Shown here piece after piece: positions 26,977-36,458 of a stretch of 64,000 bases of DNA (the stretch's first letter is position 1; each line of letters starts with the position of its first letter). The notes under the pieces were generated by a model that saw nothing but the letters and a program-made list of their open reading frames with translations, was not told where the DNA came from and made no database searches. This DNA is from an uncultured Winogradskyella sp. (GTDB taxonomy: Bacteria; Bacteroidota; Bacteroidia; Flavobacteriales; Flavobacteriaceae): the NCBI RefSeq assembly GCF_937958655.1, contig NZ_CALGNH010000063.1:1-64000 (forward strand), in the 5' to 3' direction. The position numbers and the translations under genes are program-made.

Positions 26977-28887
26977 ATGTTAAACATTCATAATTTATCC
27001 ATTTCATTTCAAGGAGAACACCTTTTTGAAGATATAACCTTTAAACTAGGTTTAGGAGACCGTGTGGGTCTTATTGGTAAAAATGGAGCGGGTAAATCTA
27101 CGATGCTAAAAATTCTCTCTAAAGAACAAGAGTCGGATACAGGACAAATTGCAGCCGATAAAGACCTAAAGATCGGTTTTTTAAAACAAGATATTGACTT
27201 TGACTTTGGTAAAACGGTTTTAGAAGAATCTTACGAAGCTTTTGAGGCTATAAAAGGATGTGAAGCCAAGCTAGAGGCAATAAATACACAGTTAGCAGAG
27301 CGCACCGATTACGAGAGTGAATCTTATAACCAATTAATGATAGATCTCAACGATATACAGCACCAATATGAAATTTTGGGAGGTTATAACTATCAAGGTG
27401 AGACTGAGAAGATCCTACAAGGTTTAGGGTTTAAACGCAACGATTTTAATAAACTCACAGATACCTTTTCTGGAGGCTGGCGTATGCGCATAGAATTGGC
27501 TAAATTATTACTTCAAAATAATGATCTTTTGCTGTTAGATGAGCCCACTAACCACTTAGATATAGAGTCTATTATTTGGTTAGAAAACTTTCTAAGGAGT
27601 TATAGTGGTGCAGTAGTAATCGTATCTCACGATAAAATGTTTTTAGACAACGTTACAAACAGAACTATAGAAATTTCTTTAGGCAGAATTTACGATTACA
27701 ATAAGCCGTATACTAAGTTTTTAGCCTTGCGTAAGGAGATGAAAGTGCAGCAATTGGCAGCGCAAAAAAATCAGGAAAAGCAAATACAACAAACCGAAAA
27801 ACTTATTGAAAAATTTAGGGCAAAAGCATCTAAAGCAACCATGGCGCAATCCTTAATTAAAAAGTTAGACCGTATAGATCGTATCGAGGTAGATGAGGAT
27901 GATAATAGTGTAATGACTTTAAATTTCCCAGTGTCCACAACGCCAGGTAAAGTGGTTGTAGAACTAGAAAACGTGTCTAAAACATATGGCGCACTACAAG
28001 TTTTAAACAATGTAAACTTAGCAATTCCCAGAGATACAAAAACTGCTTTTGTAGGCCAAAACGGACAAGGAAAATCAACATTAGCAAAGATCATAGTAGG
28101 AGACATAGATTATAAAGGCGATTTAACAATTGGCCATAATGTACAAATTGGTTATTTCGCGCAAAACCAAGCCGAATATTTAGATGGTACTAAAACCGTT
28201 TTAGATACTATGATTGATGCCGCTAACGAAAGTAACCGAAGTAAAGTCAGAGATATTTTAGGATCTTTTTTGTTTAGAGGTGATGAAGTAGAAAAATACG
28301 TTAAGGTATTATCTGGTGGTGAAAGAAACAGATTAGCATTAGCAAAGCTATTGCTTCAGCCTTTAAATGTGCTTATTATGGATGAGCCTACCAATCATCT
28401 GGATATTAAATCTAAAAATGTACTCAAAGAAGCGCTTAAAAAGTTTGAAGGGACTTTAATTTTGGTGTCTCACGATAGGGATTTTCTTCAGGGCCTTACC
28501 GATACTGTTTACGAATTTAAAGATCAAAATATTAAAGAGTATTTGGGCGATATCGACTATTATCTAGAACAGCGAAATTTAGAAAATCTAAGAGAGGCAG
28601 AAAAAAGAACAGTAGTAACTCAAAAGCCAAAAGAAAGCAACAAGCAGAGTTACGAAGACCAGAAGAAATTAAAGTCTTTAAATAATAAGTTGAGTAATAT
28701 AGAATCTAAAATTAACCAGTTAGAAAAAGCTATTAAGTCCGATGATTTGAAACTAGCAACGCATTACGACGAAACTGCCGCAGACCCAAAATTTTTTGAT
28801 GCCTATCAAAAAAAGAAAAAGGATTTAGAGGACTTAATGGAAAACTGGGAGACCGTACAAGAGCAATTAGATACACTTAACAATTAA
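26977..28887 (+). CDS. ABC-F family ATPase (Uup-like)
   Basis: 636 residues with two nucleotide-binding domains and no TM. Domain 1 has GKNGAGKST, FSGGWRMRIELAKLLL and LLLDEPTNHLDIES; domain 2 (from about 330) has GQNGQGKST, LSGGERNRLALAKLLL and LIMDEPTNHLD. A linker rich in Lys/Gln between them and a C-terminal coiled coil (about 560-636) complete the Uup-like form. ABC-F proteins act on ribosomes (translation factor or antibiotic protection), not in transport. Single gene. Housekeeping rather than resistance role is likely. Confidence 0.93.
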   Translation: MLNIHNLSISFQGEHLFEDITFKLGLGDRVGLIGKNGAGKSTMLKILSKEQESDTGQIAADKDLKIGFLKQDIDFDFGKTVLEESYEAFEAIKGCEAKLEAINTQLAERTDYESESYNQLMIDLNDIQHQYEILGGYNYQGETEKILQGLGFKRNDFNKLTDTFSGGWRMRIELAKLLLQNNDLLLLDEPTNHLDIESIIWLENFLRSYSGAVVIVSHDKMFLDNVTNRTIEISLGRIYDYNKPYTKFLALRKEMKVQQLAAQKNQEKQIQQTEKLIEKFRAKASKATMAQSLIKKLDRIDRIEVDEDDNSVMTLNFPVSTTPGKVVVELENVSKTYGALQVLNNVNLAIPRDTKTAFVGQNGQGKSTLAKIIVGDIDYKGDLTIGHNVQIGYFAQNQAEYLDGTKTVLDTMIDAANESNRSKVRDILGSFLFRGDEVEKYVKVLSGGERNRLALAKLLLQPLNVLIMDEPTNHLDIKSKNVLKEALKKFEGTLILVSHDRDFLQGLTDTVYEFKDQNIKEYLGDIDYYLEQRNLENLREAEKRTVVTQKPKESNKQSYEDQKKLKSLNNKLSNIESKINQLEKAIKSDDLKLATHYDETAADPKFFDAYQKKKKDLEDLMENWETVQEQLDTLNN

Positions 28888-28952
28888 GATTATTTTAACG
28901 CGTTCACATTCAGTTATCGGTAAATTTGCTGTTTAACAACCATCACATTACA

Positions 28953-30104
28953 ATGCGTAAAATTATTCTTTTCATATTAGGGATTCTCCTAATAGTTGGA
29001 GCTTACTTTGCTAGTCAATATATAGCCAACAACGCTAAAAAGAAAAGGCCAACACCTGCTAAAGTTGTAAAAACTGTTTTTACAGATACGGTTAAAAATT
29101 CTACAGTACAAATTGTAATTCCTGCAAATGGAAGCTTAGTTGCCCAGAGACGTGTTGAATTATATGCAGAAGTACAAGGAGTTTTTAAAACCAGCGGTAA
29201 ACTCTTTAAACCAGGACAAGAATACAGACAAGGTGAAAATTTAATACGTATCGATGCCTCAGAATATTATGCGAGTGTGCAATCTTCAAAAAGTAACCTT
29301 TACAATTCTATAGCGGCAATAATGCCAGATTTAAGGTTAGACTTTCCTGAGATATTTCAAAAATGGCAAAGCTACCTTAATGGTTTTGATTTAAACAAAT
29401 CGACGCCTAAATTACCAGAAATGACTTCCGAAAAGGAAAACTATTTTATCACTGGTCGAGGTATAGTTTCTAGTTATTACAATGTAAAAAATTTAGAACA
29501 ACGCCTAGCTAAATATAATATAAGAGCACCGTTTACAGGTATTCTTACTGAAGCTTTAGTGACAGAGGGTTCATTAATTAGAAATGGGCAAAAATTGGGC
29601 GAATATATTGATCCTTCGGTTTACGAAATGGAAGTGGCATTAAGTAAATCGTATGCAAGCCTTTTAAAAGTAGGTGAGAGCGTAGTACTCAAAAACCTTG
29701 ATAATACAGAAAGCTATACAGGTAAAGTCTCTCGTGTTAATGGTAGCATTGATGCTACAACACAAACCATTACGGCATACATAGAAGTAAATGATAAAAC
29801 CCTAAAAGAAGGTATGTATTTAGAAGCCAATCTAAATGCAAAACAAGAAGAAAATGCCATTGAAGTGAATAGAAGTTTGGTGCAAGATGGCGACCAGATT
29901 TTTGTGGTTAGAGACAGTATTTTAGATCTTATTGATGTAAAGCCCGTTTATTTTTCTGATACTAAAGTGGTTCTAAAGAATATACCAGATGGAACCGTTA
30001 TGGTTTCAAAACCAATTCCTGGAGCATACGCAGGTATGGCTGTGAAACCTTTTAAAGAGATCTCTGATAAAAAAGTAGATGAATCATCTCAAAAATTAAA
30101 TTAA
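28953..30104 (+). CDS. RND efflux periplasmic adaptor (HlyD/MFP family)
   Basis: 383 residues from ATG 28953; the track start nine codons upstream lacks a reason. An N-terminal membrane anchor, MRKIILFILGILLIVGAYFASQYIA, is followed by barrel-sandwich halves (VELYAEVQGVF...LIRIDASEYYA; NIRAPFTGILTEALVTEGSLIRNGQKLGEYI) around a shortened helical hairpin, then beta-barrel and proximal domains. It links the inner-membrane pump to TolC. Three bp separate it from the pump gene, so all three parts are cotranscribed. Confidence 0.93.
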   Translation: MRKIILFILGILLIVGAYFASQYIANNAKKKRPTPAKVVKTVFTDTVKNSTVQIVIPANGSLVAQRRVELYAEVQGVFKTSGKLFKPGQEYRQGENLIRIDASEYYASVQSSKSNLYNSIAAIMPDLRLDFPEIFQKWQSYLNGFDLNKSTPKLPEMTSEKENYFITGRGIVSSYYNVKNLEQRLAKYNIRAPFTGILTEALVTEGSLIRNGQKLGEYIDPSVYEMEVALSKSYASLLKVGESVVLKNLDNTESYTGKVSRVNGSIDATTQTITAYIEVNDKTLKEGMYLEANLNAKQEENAIEVNRSLVQDGDQIFVVRDSILDLIDVKPVYFSDTKVVLKNIPDGTVMVSKPIPGAYAGMAVKPFKEISDKKVDESSQKLN

Positions 30105-30107
30105 GAG

Positions 30108-33100
30108 ATGAGAAAACTAATTGCTTTTTTCATTAAGTATAGCGTTCCTGTTAACGTGATCATGTGGTCATTTCTTATTTTTGGTTACTTTGGAGCTAAA
30201 AGTCTAAAGTCCTCGTTTTTTCCTTTAATCGATTCTAAAAATATTACAATTAACGTTGCCTATCCAGGCGCATCACCTCAAGAGGTAGAAGAAGGTATTG
30301 TTTTAAAAATAGAGGATAATCTTAAGGGTTTAAATGGTGTAGAGCGGGTTACATCTACCTCTAGAGAAAATAGTGGAACGATAAATGTTGAAATTGAAAA
30401 GGGCAAAGACATAGATTTTATGCTGCTCGAAGTCAAAAACGCTGTAGATCGTGTACCGTCGTTCCCTGTTGGTATGGAACCTCTTATTGTAGCCAAACAA
30501 GAAGCGTCTAGACCCACAATAGCATTTGCAATTAGTGGCTCTAAAATTCCATTGGTAACTTTAAAACAAATAGGGAGACAGGTTGAAAATGACTTAAGAG
30601 GCATAGACGGTATTTCTCAAATTCAAATTTCGGGTTATCCAGAAGAGGAAATAGAAATAGCACTTAATGAAACCAATTTATTAGCTTACAATTTAACTTT
30701 TGCAGAAGTTTCTCAGGCCATAAATGAATCTAGTCTTATCACTACAGGTGGAACTATAAAAACAAACGCTGAAGAATATTTGATTAGAGCCAACTCACGT
30801 TCTTATTATGCGGATGAGTTATCTAATTTAGTCGTAAAAGCAGATGCTTCGGGTCGTATTATCCAATTAAAAGATATTGCAGTTGTAAGAGATCAGTTTT
30901 CTGAAACACCAAATTCTAATTATTTTAATGGAGATTTGTCCATTAATATTACCATTACAAGTACAAATACTGAAGATTTAATTTCTACAGCAGAAGCAAC
31001 AAAAGTTTACATAGAAGACTTTAATCAAAAGTACGAAAATGTGCAGCTAAATGTTATTAGAGATCTTTCTACAACGTTAGTACAGCGTAAAAACTTACTT
31101 GCAGAAAATGCCATTATTGGTATGCTTTTAGTTTTACTGTTTTTGTCATTATTCTTAAATACACGGCTAGCATTTTGGGTAGCGGTAGGTTTACCAGTAG
31201 CTTTTGCAGGTATGTTTATGTTTGCAGGTTATTTTAATGTTACAATTAACGTGTTATCGCTATTTGCGATGATTATTGTAATAGGTATCTTGGTAGATGA
31301 TGGCATTGTAATTGCAGAAAATATTTACCAACAATACGAAAAAGGAAAATCACCCGAAGAAGCAGCAATAGACGGTGTTATGGAGGTACTTCCTGCTATT
31401 GTCTCTGCAATTTTAACAACCATTTTAGCCTTTGGTATCTTCTTATTTCTAGACGGTAGAATTGGTGAGTTTTTTGGTGAAGTTTCCGTAGTGGTGATGC
31501 TAACATTACTAGTGTCATTGGTAGAGGCTTTAATTATATTACCTGCGCATTTAGCACATTCAAAAGCGTTAAGAGCAGAGAGTCCTGTGCAGAAAACGGG
31601 ATTTTTTGGTGTAATCCAAAAGGTGTTTTCAAAATTAAGATACATCAATACATTTGGTGATTTTATAATGCGATGGTTACGTGATAAGGTTTATAGTCCG
31701 ATTCTAAGATTTGCGCTCAATTATAAATTTTTAACGATTTCATTTTTTATAGTATTCTTTATGCTAACCAATGCCAGTTTTCAAGGTGGTATTATTAGAG
31801 GAGCATTTTTCCCCAGAATTGCAAGCGATAGAATAGATGTGTCATTAAATATGCCAAACGGTACCAATGAAAAAGTTACAGATAGCATTATTTCATTTAT
31901 TGAAGCTAAAGCTATTGAGGTAACTAATGAGATTAATAAAGAGTATCTTGGAGATGAGAATGAGAAGCATCTTGTAGAAAATATGATTAAAAATATTGGG
32001 CCAGGTTCTTCAACAGCGTCATTAACTATAAATTTATTGCCGGGAGAAGAACGACCAAACGAAATAACTTCAGACTTAGTAACCAATAGGCTGAGCGAGC
32101 GTGTAGGGCCAGTAATTGGTATAGAAAGTTTGGTCTATGGAGGCGGAGGAAATTTTGGAGGCTTGCCTGTTTCGGTGTCATTACTCGGTAATGATATTGC
32201 TGAATTAAAAGCAGTAAAGTCCGAATTAAAGAAAAGCTTAGAAGATAACATACTGCTAAAAGATGTTACAGATAATGATCCTGCTGGTATTAAAGAAATT
32301 AAATTAAAACTCAATGAAAGTGCCTACGCTCTTGGACTAAATCTTAGAACAGTAATGACACAAGTGCGTTCTGCATTTTTTGGTTCTCAGGCGCAACGTT
32401 TTCAGAGAGGGCAAGATGAAATTAGAGTTTGGGTGCGTTATGATAGAGTAAATCGTTCTTCTGTAAACAACCTAGATAATATGCGTATAACGGCACCAAA
32501 TGGACAAAAAGTGCCATTAAAAGAAATTGCAAGTTACACTATAGCGCGAGGTGATGTTGCGATAAACCATTTAGATGGTCGAAGAGAAATACAGGTATCT
32601 GCAGATATTAAAGACACCAAAAAGACAAGTGCAACAGATATAATGGCAGAGCTTAGAGATGACATTATGCCAGAGATTTTATCTAAATATCCAACAGTAA
32701 CACCATCTTACGAAGGGCAAAATAGAGAACGCTTAAAATTAATTAAATCTCTTGGAGTCGGTTGGATTGTTTTGGCACTTATCTATATAGTAATAGCATT
32801 TACATTTAGAAGCTACAGTCAACCCTTTTTGTTATTATTATTAATTCCGTTAAGTTTACCAGCAGTAGCTTGGGGACATTGGATACACGATTTTCCTGTC
32901 AATATTCTTTCAATGCTTGGTATAATAGCGTTAATAGGTATTATGGTTAATGACGGATTGGTTTTAATAGGTAAGTTTAATAGAAACCTAAGAGAAGGCC
33001 TAGGCTTTGATGATGCCTTATACGAAGCTGGACGCTCCCGTTTTAGAGCTATATTTTTAACCTCTTTAACCACTGTAGCTGGTCTTGCACCACTTATTTT

Positions 33101-33380
33101 TGAGGAAAGTAGACAAGCACAATTCTTAATACCAATGGCTGTTTCTATTGCCTATGGTATTGGCTTTGCTACAGTTTTAACTTTGGTAGTATTACCTATT
33201 TTTCTTTCATTTAGTAATTTCTTAAAAAAGAATATTAAATGGTTAATAACAGGTAACGATATTACTAAAGAAGAAGTAGAGCGCGCCATAAAAGAACGTA
33301 ATGCAGAGGCGACATCTAACACACTTAAGGTTTTGTACAACAAAGAACATCTGATAACAGACGGAAATGAAGACCTATAA
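30108..33380 (+). CDS. RND-family efflux transporter permease (AcrB/HAE type)
   Basis: 1090 residues, the usual size, with 12 TM helices. TM1 is at about 9-28. The PN1 start is SSFFPLIDSKNITINVAYPGASPQEVEEGI. The TM4 proton-relay motif GILVDDGIVIAENI keeps both aspartates. GIMVNDGLVLIGKFNRNLREG and TSLTTVAGLAPLIFE lie in the second half. A drug or amphiphile:proton antiporter of the inner membrane. Family resemblance is to HAE1-type pumps rather than CusA-type metal pumps, although the substrate cannot be read from sequence. Overlaps the TolC gene by 14 bp. Confidence 0.95.
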   Translation: MRKLIAFFIKYSVPVNVIMWSFLIFGYFGAKSLKSSFFPLIDSKNITINVAYPGASPQEVEEGIVLKIEDNLKGLNGVERVTSTSRENSGTINVEIEKGKDIDFMLLEVKNAVDRVPSFPVGMEPLIVAKQEASRPTIAFAISGSKIPLVTLKQIGRQVENDLRGIDGISQIQISGYPEEEIEIALNETNLLAYNLTFAEVSQAINESSLITTGGTIKTNAEEYLIRANSRSYYADELSNLVVKADASGRIIQLKDIAVVRDQFSETPNSNYFNGDLSINITITSTNTEDLISTAEATKVYIEDFNQKYENVQLNVIRDLSTTLVQRKNLLAENAIIGMLLVLLFLSLFLNTRLAFWVAVGLPVAFAGMFMFAGYFNVTINVLSLFAMIIVIGILVDDGIVIAENIYQQYEKGKSPEEAAIDGVMEVLPAIVSAILTTILAFGIFLFLDGRIGEFFGEVSVVVMLTLLVSLVEALIILPAHLAHSKALRAESPVQKTGFFGVIQKVFSKLRYINTFGDFIMRWLRDKVYSPILRFALNYKFLTISFFIVFFMLTNASFQGGIIRGAFFPRIASDRIDVSLNMPNGTNEKVTDSIISFIEAKAIEVTNEINKEYLGDENEKHLVENMIKNIGPGSSTASLTINLLPGEERPNEITSDLVTNRLSERVGPVIGIESLVYGGGGNFGGLPVSVSLLGNDIAELKAVKSELKKSLEDNILLKDVTDNDPAGIKEIKLKLNESAYALGLNLRTVMTQVRSAFFGSQAQRFQRGQDEIRVWVRYDRVNRSSVNNLDNMRITAPNGQKVPLKEIASYTIARGDVAINHLDGRREIQVSADIKDTKKTSATDIMAELRDDIMPEILSKYPTVTPSYEGQNRERLKLIKSLGVGWIVLALIYIVIAFTFRSYSQPFLLLLLIPLSLPAVAWGHWIHDFPVNILSMLGIIALIGIMVNDGLVLIGKFNRNLREGLGFDDALYEAGRSRFRAIFLTSLTTVAGLAPLIFEESRQAQFLIPMAVSIAYGIGFATVLTLVVLPIFLSFSNFLKKNIKWLITGNDITKEEVERAIKERNAEATSNTLKVLYNKEHLITDGNEDL

Positions 33381-34692
33381 TTTTAATTACATCGTATTAG
33401 TGCTAGCCTTAGGTTTATCTTTTCAAGGTGTAGCTCAGCAAGTTATAAAGCCATCTGATGCTATTAGCTTGGCATTAGAGCATAATTACGGTATAAAAAT
33501 AGCCAATAATAATGTTGAAATTGCGGCAAATAATAAAGATATTTTAAACTCAGGGTTTTTGCCAACATTAACAGGGAATGCAGGCGCAACTTACAATAGA
33601 GATAATATTTCTGCAGAATTTACCAACGGAGAGTCTACCACTTTAAATGGTGCAACTAGCTCGCGTTACAATGCAGGTTTAAGTCTTAACTATACACTTT
33701 TTGATGGTTTTGGCCGTCGTTACGACTATAAGCGATTAAAAGAAGAATACAATTTAACAGCCCTACAGGCAAGAGCAACCATAGAGAATACAATTACGCA
33801 ACTACTTACGGTATATTATGACGTGGCAAGGCGCTCAGAGAATTTAAAATCATTAGAAGAAACTTTAAAAATTTCAAAAGACAGGTTAACAAGAGCTGAG
33901 TATCAATTTGAATATGGGCAAAATACAAAGTTAGATGTACTTAATGCCGAAGTCGATATTAATAACGACAGTATAAATAGTATTAACATAGAGCAGAGCC
34001 TTATTAATGCAAAGCGCAATCTTAATTTTGTAACAGGAAACACTATTGATAATGAGTTTGTTGTAGATACAACGGTTGCATTTTTAATTCAATTAAATAA
34101 AGACGAACTTTTAGATAAACTATACATAAACAATGTTACGTTAATTCAGAATGAAAAAAATATAGCAATTAATGAGTTTACATTAAAAGCTAACAAATCC
34201 GGATACCTACCTACAATTGGTTTAACAGGTGCTTACGGCTGGAACGAAAATAATAATAATGCAGCAGCTTTTGTGGCTGTATCTTCAAACACAGGATTGT
34301 CTGGTGGTTTAAATTTAACTTGGAATTTGTTTGATGGTGGAGGTACTATTACTAGAGTGAAGAATGCTCAAATAAATCTCGAAAATCAAAAACTCGAAAA
34401 AGATCAGCTTAAACTCGATGTTACAAGAAATTTTAATAACGCCTGGGACGATTACCAAAATAAATTAAGAATATTTGACGTACAAAAATCTAATATTAAG
34501 ACAGCAAAAAACAACTTTTTACGCACTAAAGAAAAGTTTAAACTAGGTCAAGCAACTTCTATAGAATTTAGACAAGCGCAGCTTAATTTATTATCGGCAG
34601 AATTAAATAAGAATCAGGCTAAGTATGATGCTAAACTAGCCGAAGTTTTAGTCTTGCAAATTAGTGGAGAATTGTTAAATGTAGAATTTTAG
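33367..34692 (+). CDS. TolC-family outer membrane efflux protein
   Basis: 441 residues. Signal peptide ending at SFQGVAQ; then paired OEP repeats, each with long helices (IKPSDAISLALEHNYGIKIANNNVEIA..., RAEYQFEYGQNTKLDVLNAEVDINND; second half LKANKSGYLPTIGLTGAYG..., TKEKFKLGQATSIEFRQAQLNLL) and beta-strand segments. It forms the trimeric exit duct for the RND pump. Translationally coupled through its 14-bp overlap. Confidence 0.93.
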   Translation: MKTYNFNYIVLVLALGLSFQGVAQQVIKPSDAISLALEHNYGIKIANNNVEIAANNKDILNSGFLPTLTGNAGATYNRDNISAEFTNGESTTLNGATSSRYNAGLSLNYTLFDGFGRRYDYKRLKEEYNLTALQARATIENTITQLLTVYYDVARRSENLKSLEETLKISKDRLTRAEYQFEYGQNTKLDVLNAEVDINNDSINSINIEQSLINAKRNLNFVTGNTIDNEFVVDTTVAFLIQLNKDELLDKLYINNVTLIQNEKNIAINEFTLKANKSGYLPTIGLTGAYGWNENNNNAAAFVAVSSNTGLSGGLNLTWNLFDGGGTITRVKNAQINLENQKLEKDQLKLDVTRNFNNAWDDYQNKLRIFDVQKSNIKTAKNNFLRTKEKFKLGQATSIEFRQAQLNLLSAELNKNQAKYDAKLAEVLVLQISGELLNVEF

Positions 34693-34697
34693 TAGTC

Positions 34698-34880
34698 ATG
34701 GAAGAGCATTTTTTTCAGTGTCCATATTGCTGGGAACAGATTTCTATGTTAATTGATTTTTCTCAGCCGCAACAATCTTATGTAGAGGATTGCGAAATAT
34801 GTTGCAATCCAATGCAAGTTTCCGTAACTGTGCAAGCGCAACAAATTATTCAATTTAACGTCGAAAATTTAGAACAATAG
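34698..34880 (+). CDS. CPXCG motif-containing cysteine-rich protein
   Basis: 60 residues: EEHFFQCPYCWEQISMLID with the CPxC pair, then QSYVEDCEICCNPMQVSV with a second Cys pair, a small zinc-ribbon-like domain (CPXCG family). The family is widespread in proteobacteria and Bacteroidota, and its function is unknown. It begins 5 bp after the TolC stop, so it is probably on the efflux mRNA. Confidence 0.88.
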   Translation: MEEHFFQCPYCWEQISMLIDFSQPQQSYVEDCEICCNPMQVSVTVQAQQIIQFNVENLEQ

Positions 34881-34924
34881 TGGTCTAAACGCAGATGTAA
34901 AATTTTCAATAGCGAATTCAAACA

Positions 34925-34955
34925 TGCATTTCGTCGAATAAATTTGCATTTAACG
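34925..34955 (+). promoter_or_regulatory. Tandem motif TGCATTTCGTC/TGCATTTAACG upstream of the LRR gene
   Basis: TGCATTTCGTC at 34925 is the exact reverse complement of the 11-mer upstream of gldK; the match extends to 14 bp (ATGCATTTCGTCGA). A second, weaker copy (TGCATTTAACG) starts 20 bp later and overlaps the -33 TTG. Same two-copy, 20-bp-period design as at 20508. Confidence 0.5.
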
Positions 34956-34974
34956 GTGTTTAAGTTTATATTTG
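34944..34974 (+). promoter_or_regulatory. Promoter TTG-N20-TATATTTG for the LRR gene
   Basis: TTG 34944-34946 and TATATTTG 34967-34974 match both Bacteroidota promoter elements and their spacing. It leaves a leader of about 30 bases before ATG 35009. Confidence 0.65.
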
Positions 34975-35008
34975 AAGCGTTAAGAAGCCCTCAAATTAAA
35001 CCTCAATC

Positions 35009-35857
35009 ATGAAAACGTTAAAACTAACTCTATTATGTTGCTTTCTATCGGCCTTTGCATTTGCCGAGGTTTCCAATAACGAAAAAGAAGCACTTATTGC
35101 CTTGTATAATGCAACAGAAGGCAGTAGTTGGAATACAAATTGGGACTTACACACCTCCATTAATACATGGCATGGTGTAACGGTTAAGGATGATAAAGTC
35201 GTAGAAATTAACCTAAGTTTTAATAACCTCAATGGTACATTGCCAAATGAAATATCTGATCTTACTAGCCTTAAAGTTCTAAATTTATCATTTAATAAGC
35301 TTCAAGGTCAATTGCCTAAAGGACTAACGACAATGAAAACGTTAGAAGAATTGCGATTATTTTCTAATAATCTAAGTGGTAGACTCCCTTCAGATATTGG
35401 TAATATGAGTAGTCTTGTAATTTTAGAAATGTTTAATAATAATTTTACAGGAGAGATTCCTGTCTCAATAGGTCAACTTTCTAACCTACAAAGTTTAATA
35501 CTAAGTAGTAATCAATTTATGGGAAAGTTACCATCAAGTATATCTGGCTTAAAATCTTTAAAAGTTTTAAGTCTTTTTGATAATAGTTTTTTAGGAACCG
35601 TACCTTCATCTATTGGAGAATTAAGTCAATTAGAGGAGTTAGTCTTATCTAATAATGCGTTTTATGGTAGTTTACCAAATGAGTTAGTACAGCTAACTAA
35701 TTTAAAAACGTTACTCTTAAGCAACAATGGCTTTAAAGGAAATTATGCGGTCTTAAAAGATCAATTACCACATATCGTGGATTTTGATTTAGATCATGTA
35801 AACATGAAAGGTAGTTTAGCTACTTTAGATGAGGAACAAGATGATAATGAAGATTAA
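35009..35857 (+). CDS. Secreted leucine-rich-repeat protein (plant-type LRR)
   Basis: 282 residues. Signal peptide MKTLKLTLLCCFLSAFAFA; an N-cap, NEKEALIALYNATEGSSWNTNWDLHTSINTWHGVTV, resembling plant LRRNT caps; then about seven 24-residue LRRs of the form LxxLxxLxLxxNxLxGxLPxxIGxL (e.g. LKVLNLSFNKLQGQLPKGL, LQSLILSSNQFMGKLPSSISGL). It ends in an acidic tail, LDEEQDDNED, with no type IX sorting domain. Probably a periplasmic or surface binding protein; ligand unknown. Has its own promoter and terminator, so it is monocistronic. Confidence 0.88.
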   Translation: MKTLKLTLLCCFLSAFAFAEVSNNEKEALIALYNATEGSSWNTNWDLHTSINTWHGVTVKDDKVVEINLSFNNLNGTLPNEISDLTSLKVLNLSFNKLQGQLPKGLTTMKTLEELRLFSNNLSGRLPSDIGNMSSLVILEMFNNNFTGEIPVSIGQLSNLQSLILSSNQFMGKLPSSISGLKSLKVLSLFDNSFLGTVPSSIGELSQLEELVLSNNAFYGSLPNELVQLTNLKTLLLSNNGFKGNYAVLKDQLPHIVDFDLDHVNMKGSLATLDEEQDDNED

Positions 35858-35890
35858 TGTGTCTTAACTTTTATAGAAGTTAAAAATTTT

Positions 35891-35920
35891 AGCGCTCAAT
35901 GAAAATTGAGCGTTATTTTT
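35891..35920 (+). terminator. Intrinsic terminator after the LRR gene
   Basis: Stem CGCTCAAT / ATTGAGCG with tetraloop GAAA, then a T-rich tract. Confidence 0.85.
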
Positions 35921-35932
35921 TTGTTTTAATAC

Positions 35933-35962
35933 TTGCTAAAGTTAAAAAGGGTTGTATATTTG
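35933..35962 (+). promoter_or_regulatory. Promoter TTG-N19-TATATTTG for the initiator tRNA
   Basis: TTG 35933-35935 and TATATTTG 35955-35962 match the consensus fully, 11 bp before the first tRNA base. It is the best promoter in the window. Confidence 0.75.
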
Positions 35963-35973
35963 TTGTCCAATAT

Positions 35974-36046
<73 letters not shown>

Positions 36047-36053
36047 CTAATTG

Positions 36054-36087
36054 AAAGTCATAACGTTGTAGTTGTGACTTTTTTTAT
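36054..36087 (+). terminator. Intrinsic terminator after tRNA-fMet
   Basis: Stem AAGTCATAAC / GTTGTGACTT (one G-T pair) with loop GTTGTA, then seven T. Confidence 0.85.
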
Positions 36088-36180
36088 TTAAAAACCTATG
36101 TAAAAGGACGTAAAGTGATAAATTGAGCTTGCCGAAATGTTCAGACGGCTCGCAATCCAACCAAGTTAAGTGCTCATATC

Positions 36181-36213
36181 AAAAAAACCAAATACATTTT
36201 GGTATTTGGTTTT
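36181..36213 (-). terminator. Intrinsic terminator after the 60-residue gene (minus)
   Basis: Stem AAAACCAAATAC / GTATTTGGTTTT with a 6-base loop. The upstream A run becomes the U tract on the minus strand. Confidence 0.75.
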
Positions 36214-36242
36214 GAAATTTTAACGAATAGTTTTGGGTTTAA

Positions 36243-36425
36243 CTATGTAGAATAGGATTGATTTATAACAGCATTAGTAGCACTAAACTGATAGTCTTCA
36301 CTTCTCAACATCTTATAGTATAAATCTTTGTTAACTGTCACAGGAACTTTAAGGTTTGGAAACTTAATCTGATATATATTTCCTTCTTGGTTAACTAATC
36401 TAACTTTAATTGGTGCTTTTTTCAT
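36243..36425 (-). CDS. Small protein of unknown function, 60 residues
   Basis: MKKAPIKVRLVNQEGNIYQIKFPNLKVPVTVNKDLYYKMLRSEDYQFSATNAVINQSYST. Basic N-terminal half with alternating beta-strand pattern, no signal peptide, no TM. A good terminator lies 30 bp downstream on the same strand, which supports a real transcript. It follows the lipoprotein gene (36459-36998) by 33 bp and may be cotranscribed with it. No family recognised. Confidence 0.6.
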   Translation of the reverse strand: MKKAPIKVRLVNQEGNIYQIKFPNLKVPVTVNKDLYYKMLRSEDYQFSATNAVINQSYST

Positions 36426-36458
36426 AATCTAATGGATTTACTATTAAACAATAAAATT

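Noticed and set aside
28926-34692. RND operon as a CusCBA-type metal exporter linked to the HMA module
   Set aside because: The pump has HAE-like motifs, there are no methionine-rich metal motifs in the adaptor, and it is 20 kb away from the HMA gene.
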